A DNA stretch of 37,923 nucleotides. Source: Coprosoma sp963632935 (GTDB taxonomy: Bacteria; Bacillota_I; Bacilli_A; RF39; UBA660). Each line of letters opens with the position of its first letter. Position 1 is the stretch's first letter. Location of the stretch: contig CAVGWA010000011.1 in the NCBI GenBank assembly GCA_963632935.1, positions 1-37,923 on the forward strand. Direction: 5' to 3'. This document shows positions 23,796 to 30,993 of this stretch, in pieces. The notes below the pieces were generated by a model, which was not told the origin of the DNA, did not search any database, and saw only the letters and a list, made by a program, of their open reading frames with translations. A program made the position numbers and the translations under genes.

Positions 23796-24743
23796 ATGAA
23801 AAGGTTACTTATAAGTCACATAGCTGATGAAGATGGTATTACACCAGTAATACTTGCTAAATTAGTTTATAAAAATATTGATATACTACTTTTAAATCCT
23901 AAGGAAGTAGATGAAAATGTCATAGAAAACATTGATAATTATGATAGTATTCACATTGTAGATTTAAATGTAAGTTCTGCACTTGCAAAACAAATAAATG
24001 AAAATCAAGATTGGAAAGAAAAAATAAAAGTATTTGATCACCATAAAAGTGAATTAGCTTTAAATAAATATGATTTTATCACTGTAATAGATGAAAGTGA
24101 AAATCAAAAAGAAAGTGGTACAAGTATTTATTATAATTATCTATTATCAATATCAGATAATGAAGTACTTCATAAACAGGTTACTAAGCAATTTGTAAAT
24201 CAAGTTAGATTGGTTGATACATATGATTTCAAAACAAAAGAAGATGAAAAATCTAAAGATTTGGATTATATATTTGCACTTCTAGGCTATAAAAAATACA
24301 TTAATTATTTTGATAATTACATAAAAACCAATGAAACATTTTTATATGGGCCAAATGAGGAATTACTAATAAATTTAGAAAAAGATAAAGTAAAAAACTA
24401 TATAAAAGAAAAAGCAGAAGAAATGTATATAGTATCATTAGATAATCATCAAGCAGGATTAGTTTTTGCTGAAAACTATCGTACCCAAGTTGGAAATACT
24501 CTTTTACAAATGCATCCTGGGCTTGATTTTATGGTTGTAATTAATGTATCTAGAAGTATAAGTTATCGAGCAAATGGTAAAGCAGATCTTACAGTAATAA
24601 CAAATAAATATAATGGTGGTGGTCATAAAAATTCGGGAGGAAGTCCATTACCCGAAAATTTAAAAGAAACTATCGCTAAAATTATTTTTCCAGATATAAA
24701 ATTTGAAAATAAAAATTTGACAAACTATAAAAAAAGTATATAA
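23796..24743 (+). CDS. DHH family phosphoesterase of unknown substrate
   Basis: The 315-residue protein has the N-terminal DHH motif in a variant form (SHIADEDGITP, residues ~7-17), a second acidic motif IHIVDLNVS, the name-giving FDHHKS (residues ~84-89) and a C-terminal DHHA1-type TNKYNGGGHKNSGGSP. Metal-dependent hydrolysis of a phosphodiester in a small nucleotide or short oligonucleotide is the family activity. It is only distantly similar to the GdpP-like protein at 8934-9902, so it is a separate paralogue. AAGGAG lies 6 bases before the ATG. It is followed after 27 bases by the metallopeptidase gene, with which it probably shares a transcript. Confidence 0.82.
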   Translation: MKRLLISHIADEDGITPVILAKLVYKNIDILLLNPKEVDENVIENIDNYDSIHIVDLNVSSALAKQINENQDWKEKIKVFDHHKSELALNKYDFITVIDESENQKESGTSIYYNYLLSISDNEVLHKQVTKQFVNQVRLVDTYDFKTKEDEKSKDLDYIFALLGYKKYINYFDNYIKTNETFLYGPNEELLINLEKDKVKNYIKEKAEEMYIVSLDNHQAGLVFAENYRTQVGNTLLQMHPGLDFMVVINVSRSISYRANGKADLTVITNKYNGGGHKNSGGSPLPENLKETIAKIIFPDIKFENKNLTNYKKSI

Positions 24744-24770
24744 TAGCCACGTAAAAAGGGGTATTATAAA

Positions 24771-25742
24771 ATGACCGAAAAAGAGGAAAAAAGTTTAAAA
24801 AGATGTATGTTGGTTCATAATTATTCAACATATGACACAGACTATTTTGATTCACAAGAATATAGAAAACTTAGAAATACAATGCTTGATTATCTACCGC
24901 ATGATGGGGATTCATTAGAAAAATCAAAGTGTATTTTCAAAAGTGAGGTAATGCAAGCAGGCAGATTTGTAATAGATAAACATTTTGGTATGCTTGATTT
25001 AAGGGTACCTTACTCAAAGGAAGATGACTTAAAAAGTCAAGTAATTGCTTTATTTGGAACAAACCCAGATAAACAAAATTATAATGAAATAATAAAATAT
25101 ATAAATGATCAAGTAAACTTAGTAAGAGTAACAGATCTTCCAGTTTATTTAGATCTTGATCCATCATCGAATGCTTATGTTTTAAAAGATTATTTTTTAG
25201 AAGATGAAAAAATTGAAGATGATTTTTATAAAAAATTACCAATTGTAACAACAGAAATTGGTCTACTTGGTGATTGCAATGAAAATAAAAAACCTGTATA
25301 TGTTCATGAAATGATGCATGCTCTTTTAGATAGAAATAAAGGAAGTGTAAAAAATTTATTAAATTTTGAAACATTATCTATTTTTATGGAAAAAGTAGCC
25401 GCACAAGATTTAGATAGTTCAAATAAATTATTAGATAGAATAATTTTACTTAGGACATTATATGTAAAAAGTAGTATATTAAGCAGAGAATTATCATTAT
25501 TTGAAAATAGCGAATTAAATAAAGTGTTACAACATAATACATACACAATATCATCGTTGAATGCTGCTGCTTTATTTCAAACATATTCAAAATCAAGTAA
25601 AATTAAAAAAGAAATAGATGAAGAGGTAGGAAAAGTAATAACAGGGGAAAAATTGCTTGAAGATATGTTAAATCATTACGAAGCTTTACCAGAAAGAGGT
25701 ACAAAAATAATGATTAAACAAATAAAAACATTTCATAATTAA
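24771..25742 (+). CDS. Putative cytoplasmic zinc metallopeptidase (HExxH) of unknown family
   Basis: I do not recognise the family. The 323-residue sequence has no signal peptide or membrane helix. A zinc motif HEMMH occurs at residues 179-183 (VYVHEMMHALLDR), and a glutamate about 20 residues later (NFETLSIFMEKVA) is a plausible third ligand, giving a gluzincin-like layout. The N-terminal half is acidic and has no motif I can name; the C-terminal part is helical. AAGGGG lies 8 bases before the ATG. It follows the DHH gene and is closed by a hairpin terminator. Peptidase activity is inferred from the motif only. Confidence 0.6.
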   Translation: MTEKEEKSLKRCMLVHNYSTYDTDYFDSQEYRKLRNTMLDYLPHDGDSLEKSKCIFKSEVMQAGRFVIDKHFGMLDLRVPYSKEDDLKSQVIALFGTNPDKQNYNEIIKYINDQVNLVRVTDLPVYLDLDPSSNAYVLKDYFLEDEKIEDDFYKKLPIVTTEIGLLGDCNENKKPVYVHEMMHALLDRNKGSVKNLLNFETLSIFMEKVAAQDLDSSNKLLDRIILLRTLYVKSSILSRELSLFENSELNKVLQHNTYTISSLNAAALFQTYSKSSKIKKEIDEEVGKVITGEKLLEDMLNHYEALPERGTKIMIKQIKTFHN

Positions 25743-25745
25743 AAG

Positions 25746-25767
25746 AACTACCATTTGGTAGTTTTTA
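25746..25767. terminator. Bidirectional terminator between converging genes
   Basis: AACTACC, loop ATTT, GGTAGTT, then TTT on the plus strand; on the minus strand the stem is followed by CTTTTAATT. It serves the metallopeptidase gene and the converging lipoprotein gene. Confidence 0.8.
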
Positions 25768-26193
25768 TCATTTACATGTATATTTTTCTTTTTTCATTTT
25801 GTTTTTAATGTCATCATAAGATTTTTTTTCATCAAAACCAATAATTTTTTTAGAAGAATTATTCATCTTACTATAATCAGCTTTGATACTTGCTTTTATA
25901 GTATTATCATTTTCACTAATGTTAATACTAATTCCTTTGTGATTTTTGTATGTTTTAAAATTTTTTTCAATTTTTTTAGTCATTACTTTAGAATAATTTT
26001 TATAATTATCATCAAGCAAAATACTTAAAGTAGTTTCAATACTACTTATTTTATTATCGGTAAAAACATATACATGTTTTTCTTTACTTTTACCACTTTC
26101 AATATTTTTAGTTAAACTACATGTTAAAGTCTTTTTACCACAACCAGATAATAACATGCAAGTTGCTAACAATAAAATGATTTTGTTTTTCAT
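25768..26193 (-). CDS. Small lipoprotein, resembling the YehR/DUF1307 type
   Basis: The 141-residue protein starts MKNKIILLLATCMLLSGC, a lipoprotein signal with lipobox LSGC; Lgt (2299-3081) would modify the cysteine. The mature part is lysine-rich and hydrophilic, with alternating strand-like segments (LTCSLTKN, HVYVFTDNKISSIETTLSI, KGISINISENDNTIKASIKADY) similar to DUF1307/YehR lipoproteins, whose function is unknown. An AGGAGG lies 7 bases before the ATG. It is one of only two intact minus-strand protein genes here, and it has T-ending codons while the plus-strand genes around it have A-ending ones. Confidence 0.75.
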   Translation of the reverse strand: MKNKIILLLATCMLLSGCGKKTLTCSLTKNIESGKSKEKHVYVFTDNKISSIETTLSILLDDNYKNYSKVMTKKIEKNFKTYKNHKGISINISENDNTIKASIKADYSKMNNSSKKIIGFDEKKSYDDIKNKMKKEKYTCK

Positions 26194-26243
26194 AATTTTT
26201 CCTCCTGTATAAAATAAAATTCGTTATAAATGGATAAATAAAT

Positions 26244-26262
26244 AATTTGGTAGAGAATAGGA
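26244..26262 (-). repeat. Copy of the tRNA-Ala 3' end (possible attachment-site remnant)
   Basis: This 19-bp stretch matches 26879-26897, the 3' end of tRNA-Ala including its CCA complement, at 18 of 19 positions and in the same orientation. tRNA 3' ends are common integrase targets, and duplication of the end marks the far boundary of an insertion. Confidence 0.5.
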
Positions 26263-26311
26263 TTTTTATTTATAAGATTTAATAAAGATTAAAGAGAAAT
26301 GATATTAAGCT

Positions 26312-26346
26312 AATGCTGTTTTATTATGTAAAACAGCATTTTTTTA
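26312..26346 (+). terminator. Orphan strong hairpin terminator
   Basis: AATGCTGTTTTA pairs with TAAAACAGCATT (12-bp perfect stem, short loop) followed by seven T residues. No intact plus-strand gene lies directly upstream; it may be left over from a lost gene or end an unrecognised small RNA. Confidence 0.75.
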
Positions 26347-26632
26347 TAAAATCATTTTTTCTCTTTCTTTTCTATTTCCTTCTTTCAATTTTTTGATATG
26401 TTTGATGTGATTTATTTTTTTTAATTCAAAACGTACAGGATTAAATAAATTAAATCATTATTTATTTTATCAATAAAGTCATTAGTAATATTATCGTTAT
26501 TTAAGATTATATTAATTAGTTTGATTAAACCTTGAATTAAAGCAAAATCATTATCGTATTGATTATTGTCTACCAGCTGTTCTTACCTAGCGTTTTGTTT
26601 AAACTTTTTTTTATAATTTTAATCCTCCTTTC
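26344..26632 (-). pseudogene. Broken small gene, product not recognised
   Basis: On the minus strand a strong AAAGGAGG (complement of 26624-26631) is followed by an ATA where a start codon would be expected (possible ATG loss), a short frame KKSLNKTLGKNSW and a stop. Shifted frames then read EQLVDNNQYDNDFALIQGLI, continuing to NDFIDKINNDLI, and NPVRFELKKINHIKHIKK, continuing to KEREKMIL and a stop at 26344. The composition looks coding, with at least two frame breaks. I cannot name the family. Confidence 0.35.
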
Positions 26633-26850
26633 ATATAAATTAAAAGGCGATAAGAATATATAATTTGCCACCAAAACGAAATTAAATGCGAGTAAATAAA
26701 TTGTTTTAGCAGCAAGTTTTCTGCTTTCTAATAATTTATAAATTATATTAATACTTTTTGTTATAAAATTCAATGAGTTTTTAATGTTTTAATATAAGAA
26801 AGAATAAAGATAAGAGTATGAAAAACGCTTGTAATGATATTGCAAAATAA

Positions 26851-26871
26851 AACCCTTGAAAAACAAGGGTT
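26851..26871 (-). terminator. Terminator of tRNA-Ala
   Basis: On the minus strand AACCCTTG, a five-T loop, CAAGGGTT, then TTATTTTG. Confidence 0.8.
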
Positions 26872-26882
26872 AAGTATCAATT

Positions 26883-26959
26883 TGGTGGAGAATAGGAGAC
26901 TCGAACTCCTGACCCCCTGCGTGCAAAGCAGGTGCTCTAGCCAACTGAGCTAATTCCCC
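26883..26959 (-). tRNA. tRNA-Ala (TGC anticodon)
   Basis: On the minus strand the acceptor GGGGAAT pairs with ATTCTCC (one G-T), the D arm reads TTAGCTCAGTTGGCTAGAGC, the anticodon stem CCTGC/GCAGG encloses TTTGCAC with anticodon TGC, and the T arm contains GTTCGAGTC. A73 and CCA are encoded. It is monocistronic with its own promoter and terminator. Confidence 0.97.
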
Positions 26960-26977
26960 ATGACAAATTACTTGTTA

Positions 26978-27006
26978 AGTATATCACTTAAAGGTATAAA
27001 AGTCAA
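26978..27006 (-). promoter_or_regulatory. Promoter of tRNA-Ala
   Basis: On the minus strand TTGACT (complement of 27001-27006), 17-bp spacer, TATACT (complement of 26978-26983), 18 bp upstream of the tRNA. Confidence 0.85.
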
Positions 27007-27064
27007 TTGATTTTTATATCAAATTAAAAAAAAGTTAATTTTGTAGAAAAAAGTAATTGTGGAC

Positions 27065-27093
27065 TTGCAGGGGTGTTAAAAAGATGTTAAAAT
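27065..27093 (+). promoter_or_regulatory. Promoter of the acyltransferase gene
   Basis: TTGCAG, 17-bp spacer, TAAAAT, ending 24 bp before the preferred ATG at 27118. Confidence 0.6.
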
Positions 27094-27117
27094 TTAATTA
27101 TGATAAGGGGTGATGAT

Positions 27118-28359
27118 ATGAGTGAAGCTGATGCTTCAAAAAAAGAAGTTAAGACTTCTAAAAGAAATGTTGCTATTGAGCTATGGAGATTTTTAATAGC
27201 AGTTGCAATTATTGGATTTCATGTTGGATTTATAATTGCTAGAACGTGTGATGGAACTAATGGCTTTTATATGATTCCAGAAGCTAAATGGTTCTTTGGT
27301 TCAAGTGAGGTTTTATTGATTTTCACTTTAACTGCTGGTTATTTTATGACCGCACATTATGAAAAGAGAGCTTTAAATAGTAGTTATACTGAAATGAGTG
27401 CTTCGAAAAGAGCTTGGGAATATACTTTTGCTAGAATTAAGGTTTTACTTCCTATTTTAGTAATTGGTTATTTATTAGGAATTGCTTTTTGTACTAAATT
27501 TTACTATCCATCTTATAATTTACAACAAATTTTAACGATGACAGTAAATAGTGCTTGGGAATTTTTAGGATTCCATGCTGCTGGTCTTAGAAGTGGCGGT
27601 AATGAATTTTTCAATTTGAATGGTCCATTATGGTTTATTTCAGCTATCTTTATTGTTGGATATTTCTTATATTGGATTATGTGCAAGAATAAAGAATTAT
27701 TACGTGGATTTATAGCTCCATTTGGATTTATCTTTTTCGCTGGTTGGTGGAGTTTTACTGGAACAAGAGCTTCTCAAACTGCTTGGTCTACTTTAGGATT
27801 ACAAACTACTTCAACTAATGGAATGGGTGGATCCGCTACTGATGCTACAGCTACTTTAGGATTTAATAATGGTTTAGTATTTGTAATGATTGGTATGCTT
27901 GGTGGAATAATTATTTATTATTTAGTTCAAGAACTTAAAAAGCATAAATTTAGTGATATGGGTAAGGGATGTTTAACTGTTTTGAATTTAATTTGTAGTG
28001 GACTTCTTTTATGGTATACAGTATACCAGCCTACATATTTCAATTTAGAAAGATGGACTGTTGCTTTACTAATCATTGTTGTTATTACTTTAAGTTTACT
28101 TAATAATGATTATTTAACTAAATTTTTAAATAATAAGTATACAAATAAATTGTTTGGATATTTAGGTTCTATTTCATTACATATTTATATGTTACATTAT
28201 CCAATTGCTATATTTGTTATTTCTATGCTTGGAAAAAATACAAAAGCTACTGCTTATACATTCTGGCAAGTATTTATTCCAACGGCAATTATAACAGTTA
28301 TATTAAGCGTAATATTAAATGAATTTATTAAATTTGTGAAATCAATTAAGGAAGATTAA
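27118..28359 (+). CDS. Integral membrane acyltransferase (acyltransferase-3 family)
   Basis: The 413-residue protein has about ten membrane helices. The first, RNVAIELWRFLIAVAIIGFHVGF, carries the family's R..A..W(R)F..... and H pattern, with the catalytic-type histidine in GFHVGF. Enzymes of this family O-acylate cell-wall polymers, exopolysaccharides or lipids at the membrane. The ATG at 27118 is chosen because AAGGGGTGAT lies just upstream; an ATG at 27100 would precede that site. The N-terminus has a short charged cytoplasmic tail (SEADASKKEVKTSKR). The substrate cannot be told. It is a single gene between tRNA-Ala and buk. Confidence 0.85.
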   Translation: MSEADASKKEVKTSKRNVAIELWRFLIAVAIIGFHVGFIIARTCDGTNGFYMIPEAKWFFGSSEVLLIFTLTAGYFMTAHYEKRALNSSYTEMSASKRAWEYTFARIKVLLPILVIGYLLGIAFCTKFYYPSYNLQQILTMTVNSAWEFLGFHAAGLRSGGNEFFNLNGPLWFISAIFIVGYFLYWIMCKNKELLRGFIAPFGFIFFAGWWSFTGTRASQTAWSTLGLQTTSTNGMGGSATDATATLGFNNGLVFVMIGMLGGIIIYYLVQELKKHKFSDMGKGCLTVLNLICSGLLLWYTVYQPTYFNLERWTVALLIIVVITLSLLNNDYLTKFLNNKYTNKLFGYLGSISLHIYMLHYPIAIFVISMLGKNTKATAYTFWQVFIPTAIITVILSVILNEFIKFVKSIKED

Positions 28360-28409
28360 TTCTTTCTTTTTTTGTTTTTAAATGTTATTATTATAATGGA
28401 GATGATGAT

Positions 28410-29471
28410 ATGAAAAAGATTTTTGTTATTAATTTAGGATCTACTTCAACTAAAATTGCTTATTTTTTAGATGATAAGATGGAGTTTAAGGAAGTTATTA
28501 AACATTCGGCTGATGAGATAAAAAAGTTTGACTCTATTTGGGACCAGTTTGATTTTAGAAAGAAAGCTTTGGATGATTTTATGTTAAGTCATGATATTAT
28601 GGTTAGTGAACTTGATGCGATTGTTTCAAGGGGGGGTCATACTGAACCTTTATCTAGTGGTGTTTATTTGATTAATGATAAGATGCTTGAAGAGTCTAGA
28701 AGTATGAAGTATGGTAATCATGTTTCTGATTTGGGGTTGCAGTTAGCTCATGCTTATTCTAAGGAAGGCCCTTTGGCTTTTACGGTTGATACGGCTTGTA
28801 CTGATGAGTTTGAAGTGCTTGCAAGATATAGTGGTTTAAAGGAGATTGAAAGGGTTTCTAGGTTTCATATTTTGAATCATAAGGCAGTTGCTAGAAAGTA
28901 TGCGAGTGATGTTAATAAAAAATATGAAGATTTGAATTTGGTCGTTTGTCATATGGGTGGCGGAACAAGTGTGGCTATTCATAGAAAAGGTAGAATTATT
29001 GATGGTAATAATGGATTAGATGGTGATGGACCTTTTTCTACTGATAGAAGTTGTGGACTTCCTGTTGGTGCTTTGATTGATATGTGTTATAGTGGTGAAT
29101 ATTCTTACAAGGAAATGAGAAAAAAAATCAAGGGATTAGGCGGTCTTATGAGTTATGTTGGGGATACTGATGTTATGAGTATTCAAAAGAAAGCTTTAGA
29201 TGGTGATTTGAAATGTAAGGAAGCTTTGGATGCTATGTGTTATCAGACTGCTAAGGAAATTGGTGCGATGGCTACTGTTAATTGTGGTAGGGTTGATGCT
29301 ATTTTGATTACTGGTGGTATTGCTAATTCTAAGTACTTGATGGATAAAATTATTGAAAGAGTTTCTTATATTGCACCAGTTCATTTATATCCAGGCGAGT
29401 TTGAGATGGAATCTTTAGGTATTAATGTTTATAAGGCTTTAATACATGAAGTTGAGATAAAGGAGTTATAG
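28410..29471 (+). CDS. buk: Butyrate (branched-chain fatty acid) kinase
   Basis: Buk belongs to the acetokinase/ASKHA family and converts butyryl-phosphate plus ADP to butyrate plus ATP; homologues also use isobutyryl or isovaleryl groups. Visible motifs are the N-terminal phosphate loop IFVINLGSTSTKIAYF, SRGGHTEPLSSGVY, FHILNHKAVARKYA, VVCHMGGGTSVAIHRKGRI and LITGGIANSKYL. At 353 residues the length is typical. GGAG lies ~8 bases before the ATG and a TATAAT sits at 28392-28397 without a good -35. ptb starts 2 bases after the stop. Confidence 0.96.
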   Translation: MKKIFVINLGSTSTKIAYFLDDKMEFKEVIKHSADEIKKFDSIWDQFDFRKKALDDFMLSHDIMVSELDAIVSRGGHTEPLSSGVYLINDKMLEESRSMKYGNHVSDLGLQLAHAYSKEGPLAFTVDTACTDEFEVLARYSGLKEIERVSRFHILNHKAVARKYASDVNKKYEDLNLVVCHMGGGTSVAIHRKGRIIDGNNGLDGDGPFSTDRSCGLPVGALIDMCYSGEYSYKEMRKKIKGLGGLMSYVGDTDVMSIQKKALDGDLKCKEALDAMCYQTAKEIGAMATVNCGRVDAILITGGIANSKYLMDKIIERVSYIAPVHLYPGEFEMESLGINVYKALIHEVEIKEL

Positions 29472-29473
29472 TT

Positions 29474-30385
29474 ATGTTTAAATCATTTGATGAAATTGAA
29501 AAGTATGTTTTAGATAATAAGATTGTTAAGACTGTTGTTTTGGCTAATGCTCAAGATGATAATGCTTTATCTGCTTTAGTGGATGCTAGAAGAAAAGGTA
29601 TTGTTAATGGTATTTTAGTTGGCGATGTGGAAAAAATTAAGAGTTTACTTGATAAGTTTGGTGAAGATTATAATTATGAGTTTATTTCTTGTTTTGATGA
29701 GATGGAGTCAGCTAGGATTGCTGTTAGATTAGTTAAAGAGGGTAAGGCTGATATTCCTATGAAGGGTTTGATGATGACTTCTTCTTTTATGAAGGCTATT
29801 TTGGATAAGGAAAATGGTTTGATTAATGATGGTAAGTTACTTAGTCAGGCTACGATTTTAGAATTTAGTGAAGAAAATAGATTGATGGTTATTTCTGATT
29901 GTGCGGTTAATATTAATCCTGATGTTTCTAAGAAGATTAAGATTGTTCAAAATGCGGTTGATTTAGCTAATGTTTTGGGTATTTCTAATCCTAATGTTGC
30001 TGTTTTATCTGCATTAGAGAAGGTTAATCCTAGTATTCAAAGTACTGTTGATGCGGATTTGGTTAGTAAGTATGAGGGATATAAGAATATTGGTCATATT
30101 GCTGGTCCTTTGGCTTTGGATATTGCGGTTAGTAAAGAGGCTGCTTTGCACAAAGGTGTTACTAATGAGGTTTGTGGTCATGCGGATATACTTATTGTAC
30201 CTGATTTAGCTTCTGGTAATATTTTTACTAAGGGTTTAGTATTTTTTGGTCATATGAAGACGGCTGGTGTTTTGAATGGGACGGTTAGTCCGGTTATTAT
30301 GACTAGTAGAACAGATACACCGTATGATAAATATTTATCTATTTTGATGGCAGTTTTACAAAGTAGTTTTAAGGTTAATGAATAA
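29474..30385 (+). CDS. ptb: Phosphate butyryltransferase
   Basis: Ptb swaps CoA for phosphate on butyryl-CoA, supplying Buk, so the pair gains ATP from an acyl-CoA and releases a short-chain fatty acid. The 303-residue sequence fits the phosphate acetyl/butyryl transferase family: VLANAQDDNALSALVDARRKGIVNGILVGD at the N-terminus, DIPMKGLMMTSSFMKAIL, GPLALDIAVSKEAALHKG and VPDLASGNIFTKGLVFFG. The order here is buk then ptb; in Clostridium acetobutylicum it is ptb then buk. No butyryl-CoA synthesis genes are in view, so the acyl-CoA source (carbohydrate fermentation or branched amino acids) is open. Confidence 0.95.
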   Translation: MFKSFDEIEKYVLDNKIVKTVVLANAQDDNALSALVDARRKGIVNGILVGDVEKIKSLLDKFGEDYNYEFISCFDEMESARIAVRLVKEGKADIPMKGLMMTSSFMKAILDKENGLINDGKLLSQATILEFSEENRLMVISDCAVNINPDVSKKIKIVQNAVDLANVLGISNPNVAVLSALEKVNPSIQSTVDADLVSKYEGYKNIGHIAGPLALDIAVSKEAALHKGVTNEVCGHADILIVPDLASGNIFTKGLVFFGHMKTAGVLNGTVSPVIMTSRTDTPYDKYLSILMAVLQSSFKVNE

Positions 30386-30395
30386 AATTTTATTT

Positions 30396-30425
30396 AATCA
30401 CCCAATATTTATATAGAGGGTGATT
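30396..30425 (+). promoter_or_regulatory. Hairpin ending ptb and covering the spoIIR ribosome binding site
   Basis: AATCACCC (30396-30403) pairs perfectly with GGGTGATT (30418-30425), followed by TTTT. It looks like a terminator for ptb, but the descending arm contains the spoIIR Shine-Dalgarno (GAGGG, 30416-30420). Read-through transcripts would have the site paired; transcripts starting in the loop would not. Confidence 0.6.
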
Positions 30426-30428
30426 TTT

Positions 30429-30962
30429 ATGAAGAAAATTATTTGTTTATTAATTGCTATTTCTGTTTTTTATGTTTTTATTTCTGATTGTTTAGCTAAG
30501 AGTTTAATGGTTCCTTCTGATGCGATTAGAATTAGAATTGTTCCTAATAGTAATTCGGCTTTTGATCAAAATATTAAGAGTAAGGTTCGTGATAAATTAG
30601 AAATTACGATGTATGATTTACTTAAGGATGCGAAGAGTTCTGAAGAGGCCAGGGAGATTATTAAAAATAATTTATCTTTGGTTGACAAAGATGTACAGAA
30701 TGTTCTTTCTAAAGAAGGGTATGACAAAGGATATAATATTAATTTTGGAAAAAATTACTTTCCTGAAAAGGAATATAAGGGCGTTAAATATAGTGAAGGT
30801 TATTATGAATCATTACTTGTTACTTTAGGTGAAGGTGAGGGTGATAATTGGTGGTGTGTATTATTTCCTCCTTTATGTTTAATTGAAGGTGATGAAAGTA
30901 GTGATGTAGAGTATAAGTCAATTGTTAGGGATTTGTTTGATAAGTATATGCATAATATTTAA
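30429..30962 (+). CDS. spoIIR: Stage II sporulation protein R (SpoIIR)
   Basis: SpoIIR is made in the forespore under sigma-F, secreted into the intermembrane space, and triggers SpoIIGA to process pro-sigma-E in the mother cell. The 177-residue protein has a signal sequence (KKIICLLIAISVFYVFISDCLA), the family segment IRIRIVPNSNSAFDQNIKSKVRD, and the diagnostic GDNWWCVLFPPLCLIEG. The ATG at 30429 is chosen over GTG 30420, which is part of the Shine-Dalgarno. It is shorter than the Bacillus protein (~220 residues). Its presence suggests that the organism or its recent ancestors form endospores. Confidence 0.93.
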   Translation: MKKIICLLIAISVFYVFISDCLAKSLMVPSDAIRIRIVPNSNSAFDQNIKSKVRDKLEITMYDLLKDAKSSEEAREIIKNNLSLVDKDVQNVLSKEGYDKGYNINFGKNYFPEKEYKGVKYSEGYYESLLVTLGEGEGDNWWCVLFPPLCLIEGDESSDVEYKSIVRDLFDKYMHNI

Positions 30963-30993
30963 CTAGTTTCATAGAGTTTTTTAGGAGGCTTTT

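Larger units (their letters stand above)
26194..26850. other. Gene-poor scar between the lipoprotein gene and tRNA-Ala
   Basis: About 650 bases without an intact gene. It contains a copy of the tRNA-Ala 3' end (26244-26262), a strong plus-strand hairpin (26312-26346) with no gene just upstream, and a broken minus-strand coding trace (26344-26632). This is the appearance of a decayed integrated element. Confidence 0.55.

Noticed and set aside
24937..25374. Long minus-strand open frame opposite the metallopeptidase gene
   Set aside because: Leu/Phe/His-rich composition is typical of the antisense of an AT-rich gene; it is fully inside a well-supported gene and lacks a start signal.
26570..26773. 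Open frame of 67 codons on the minus strand in the tRNA-Ala scar
   Set aside because: No Shine-Dalgarno precedes its ATG, and the strong Shine-Dalgarno in the area lies near its end. Its C-terminal part coincides with the broken small gene called separately.
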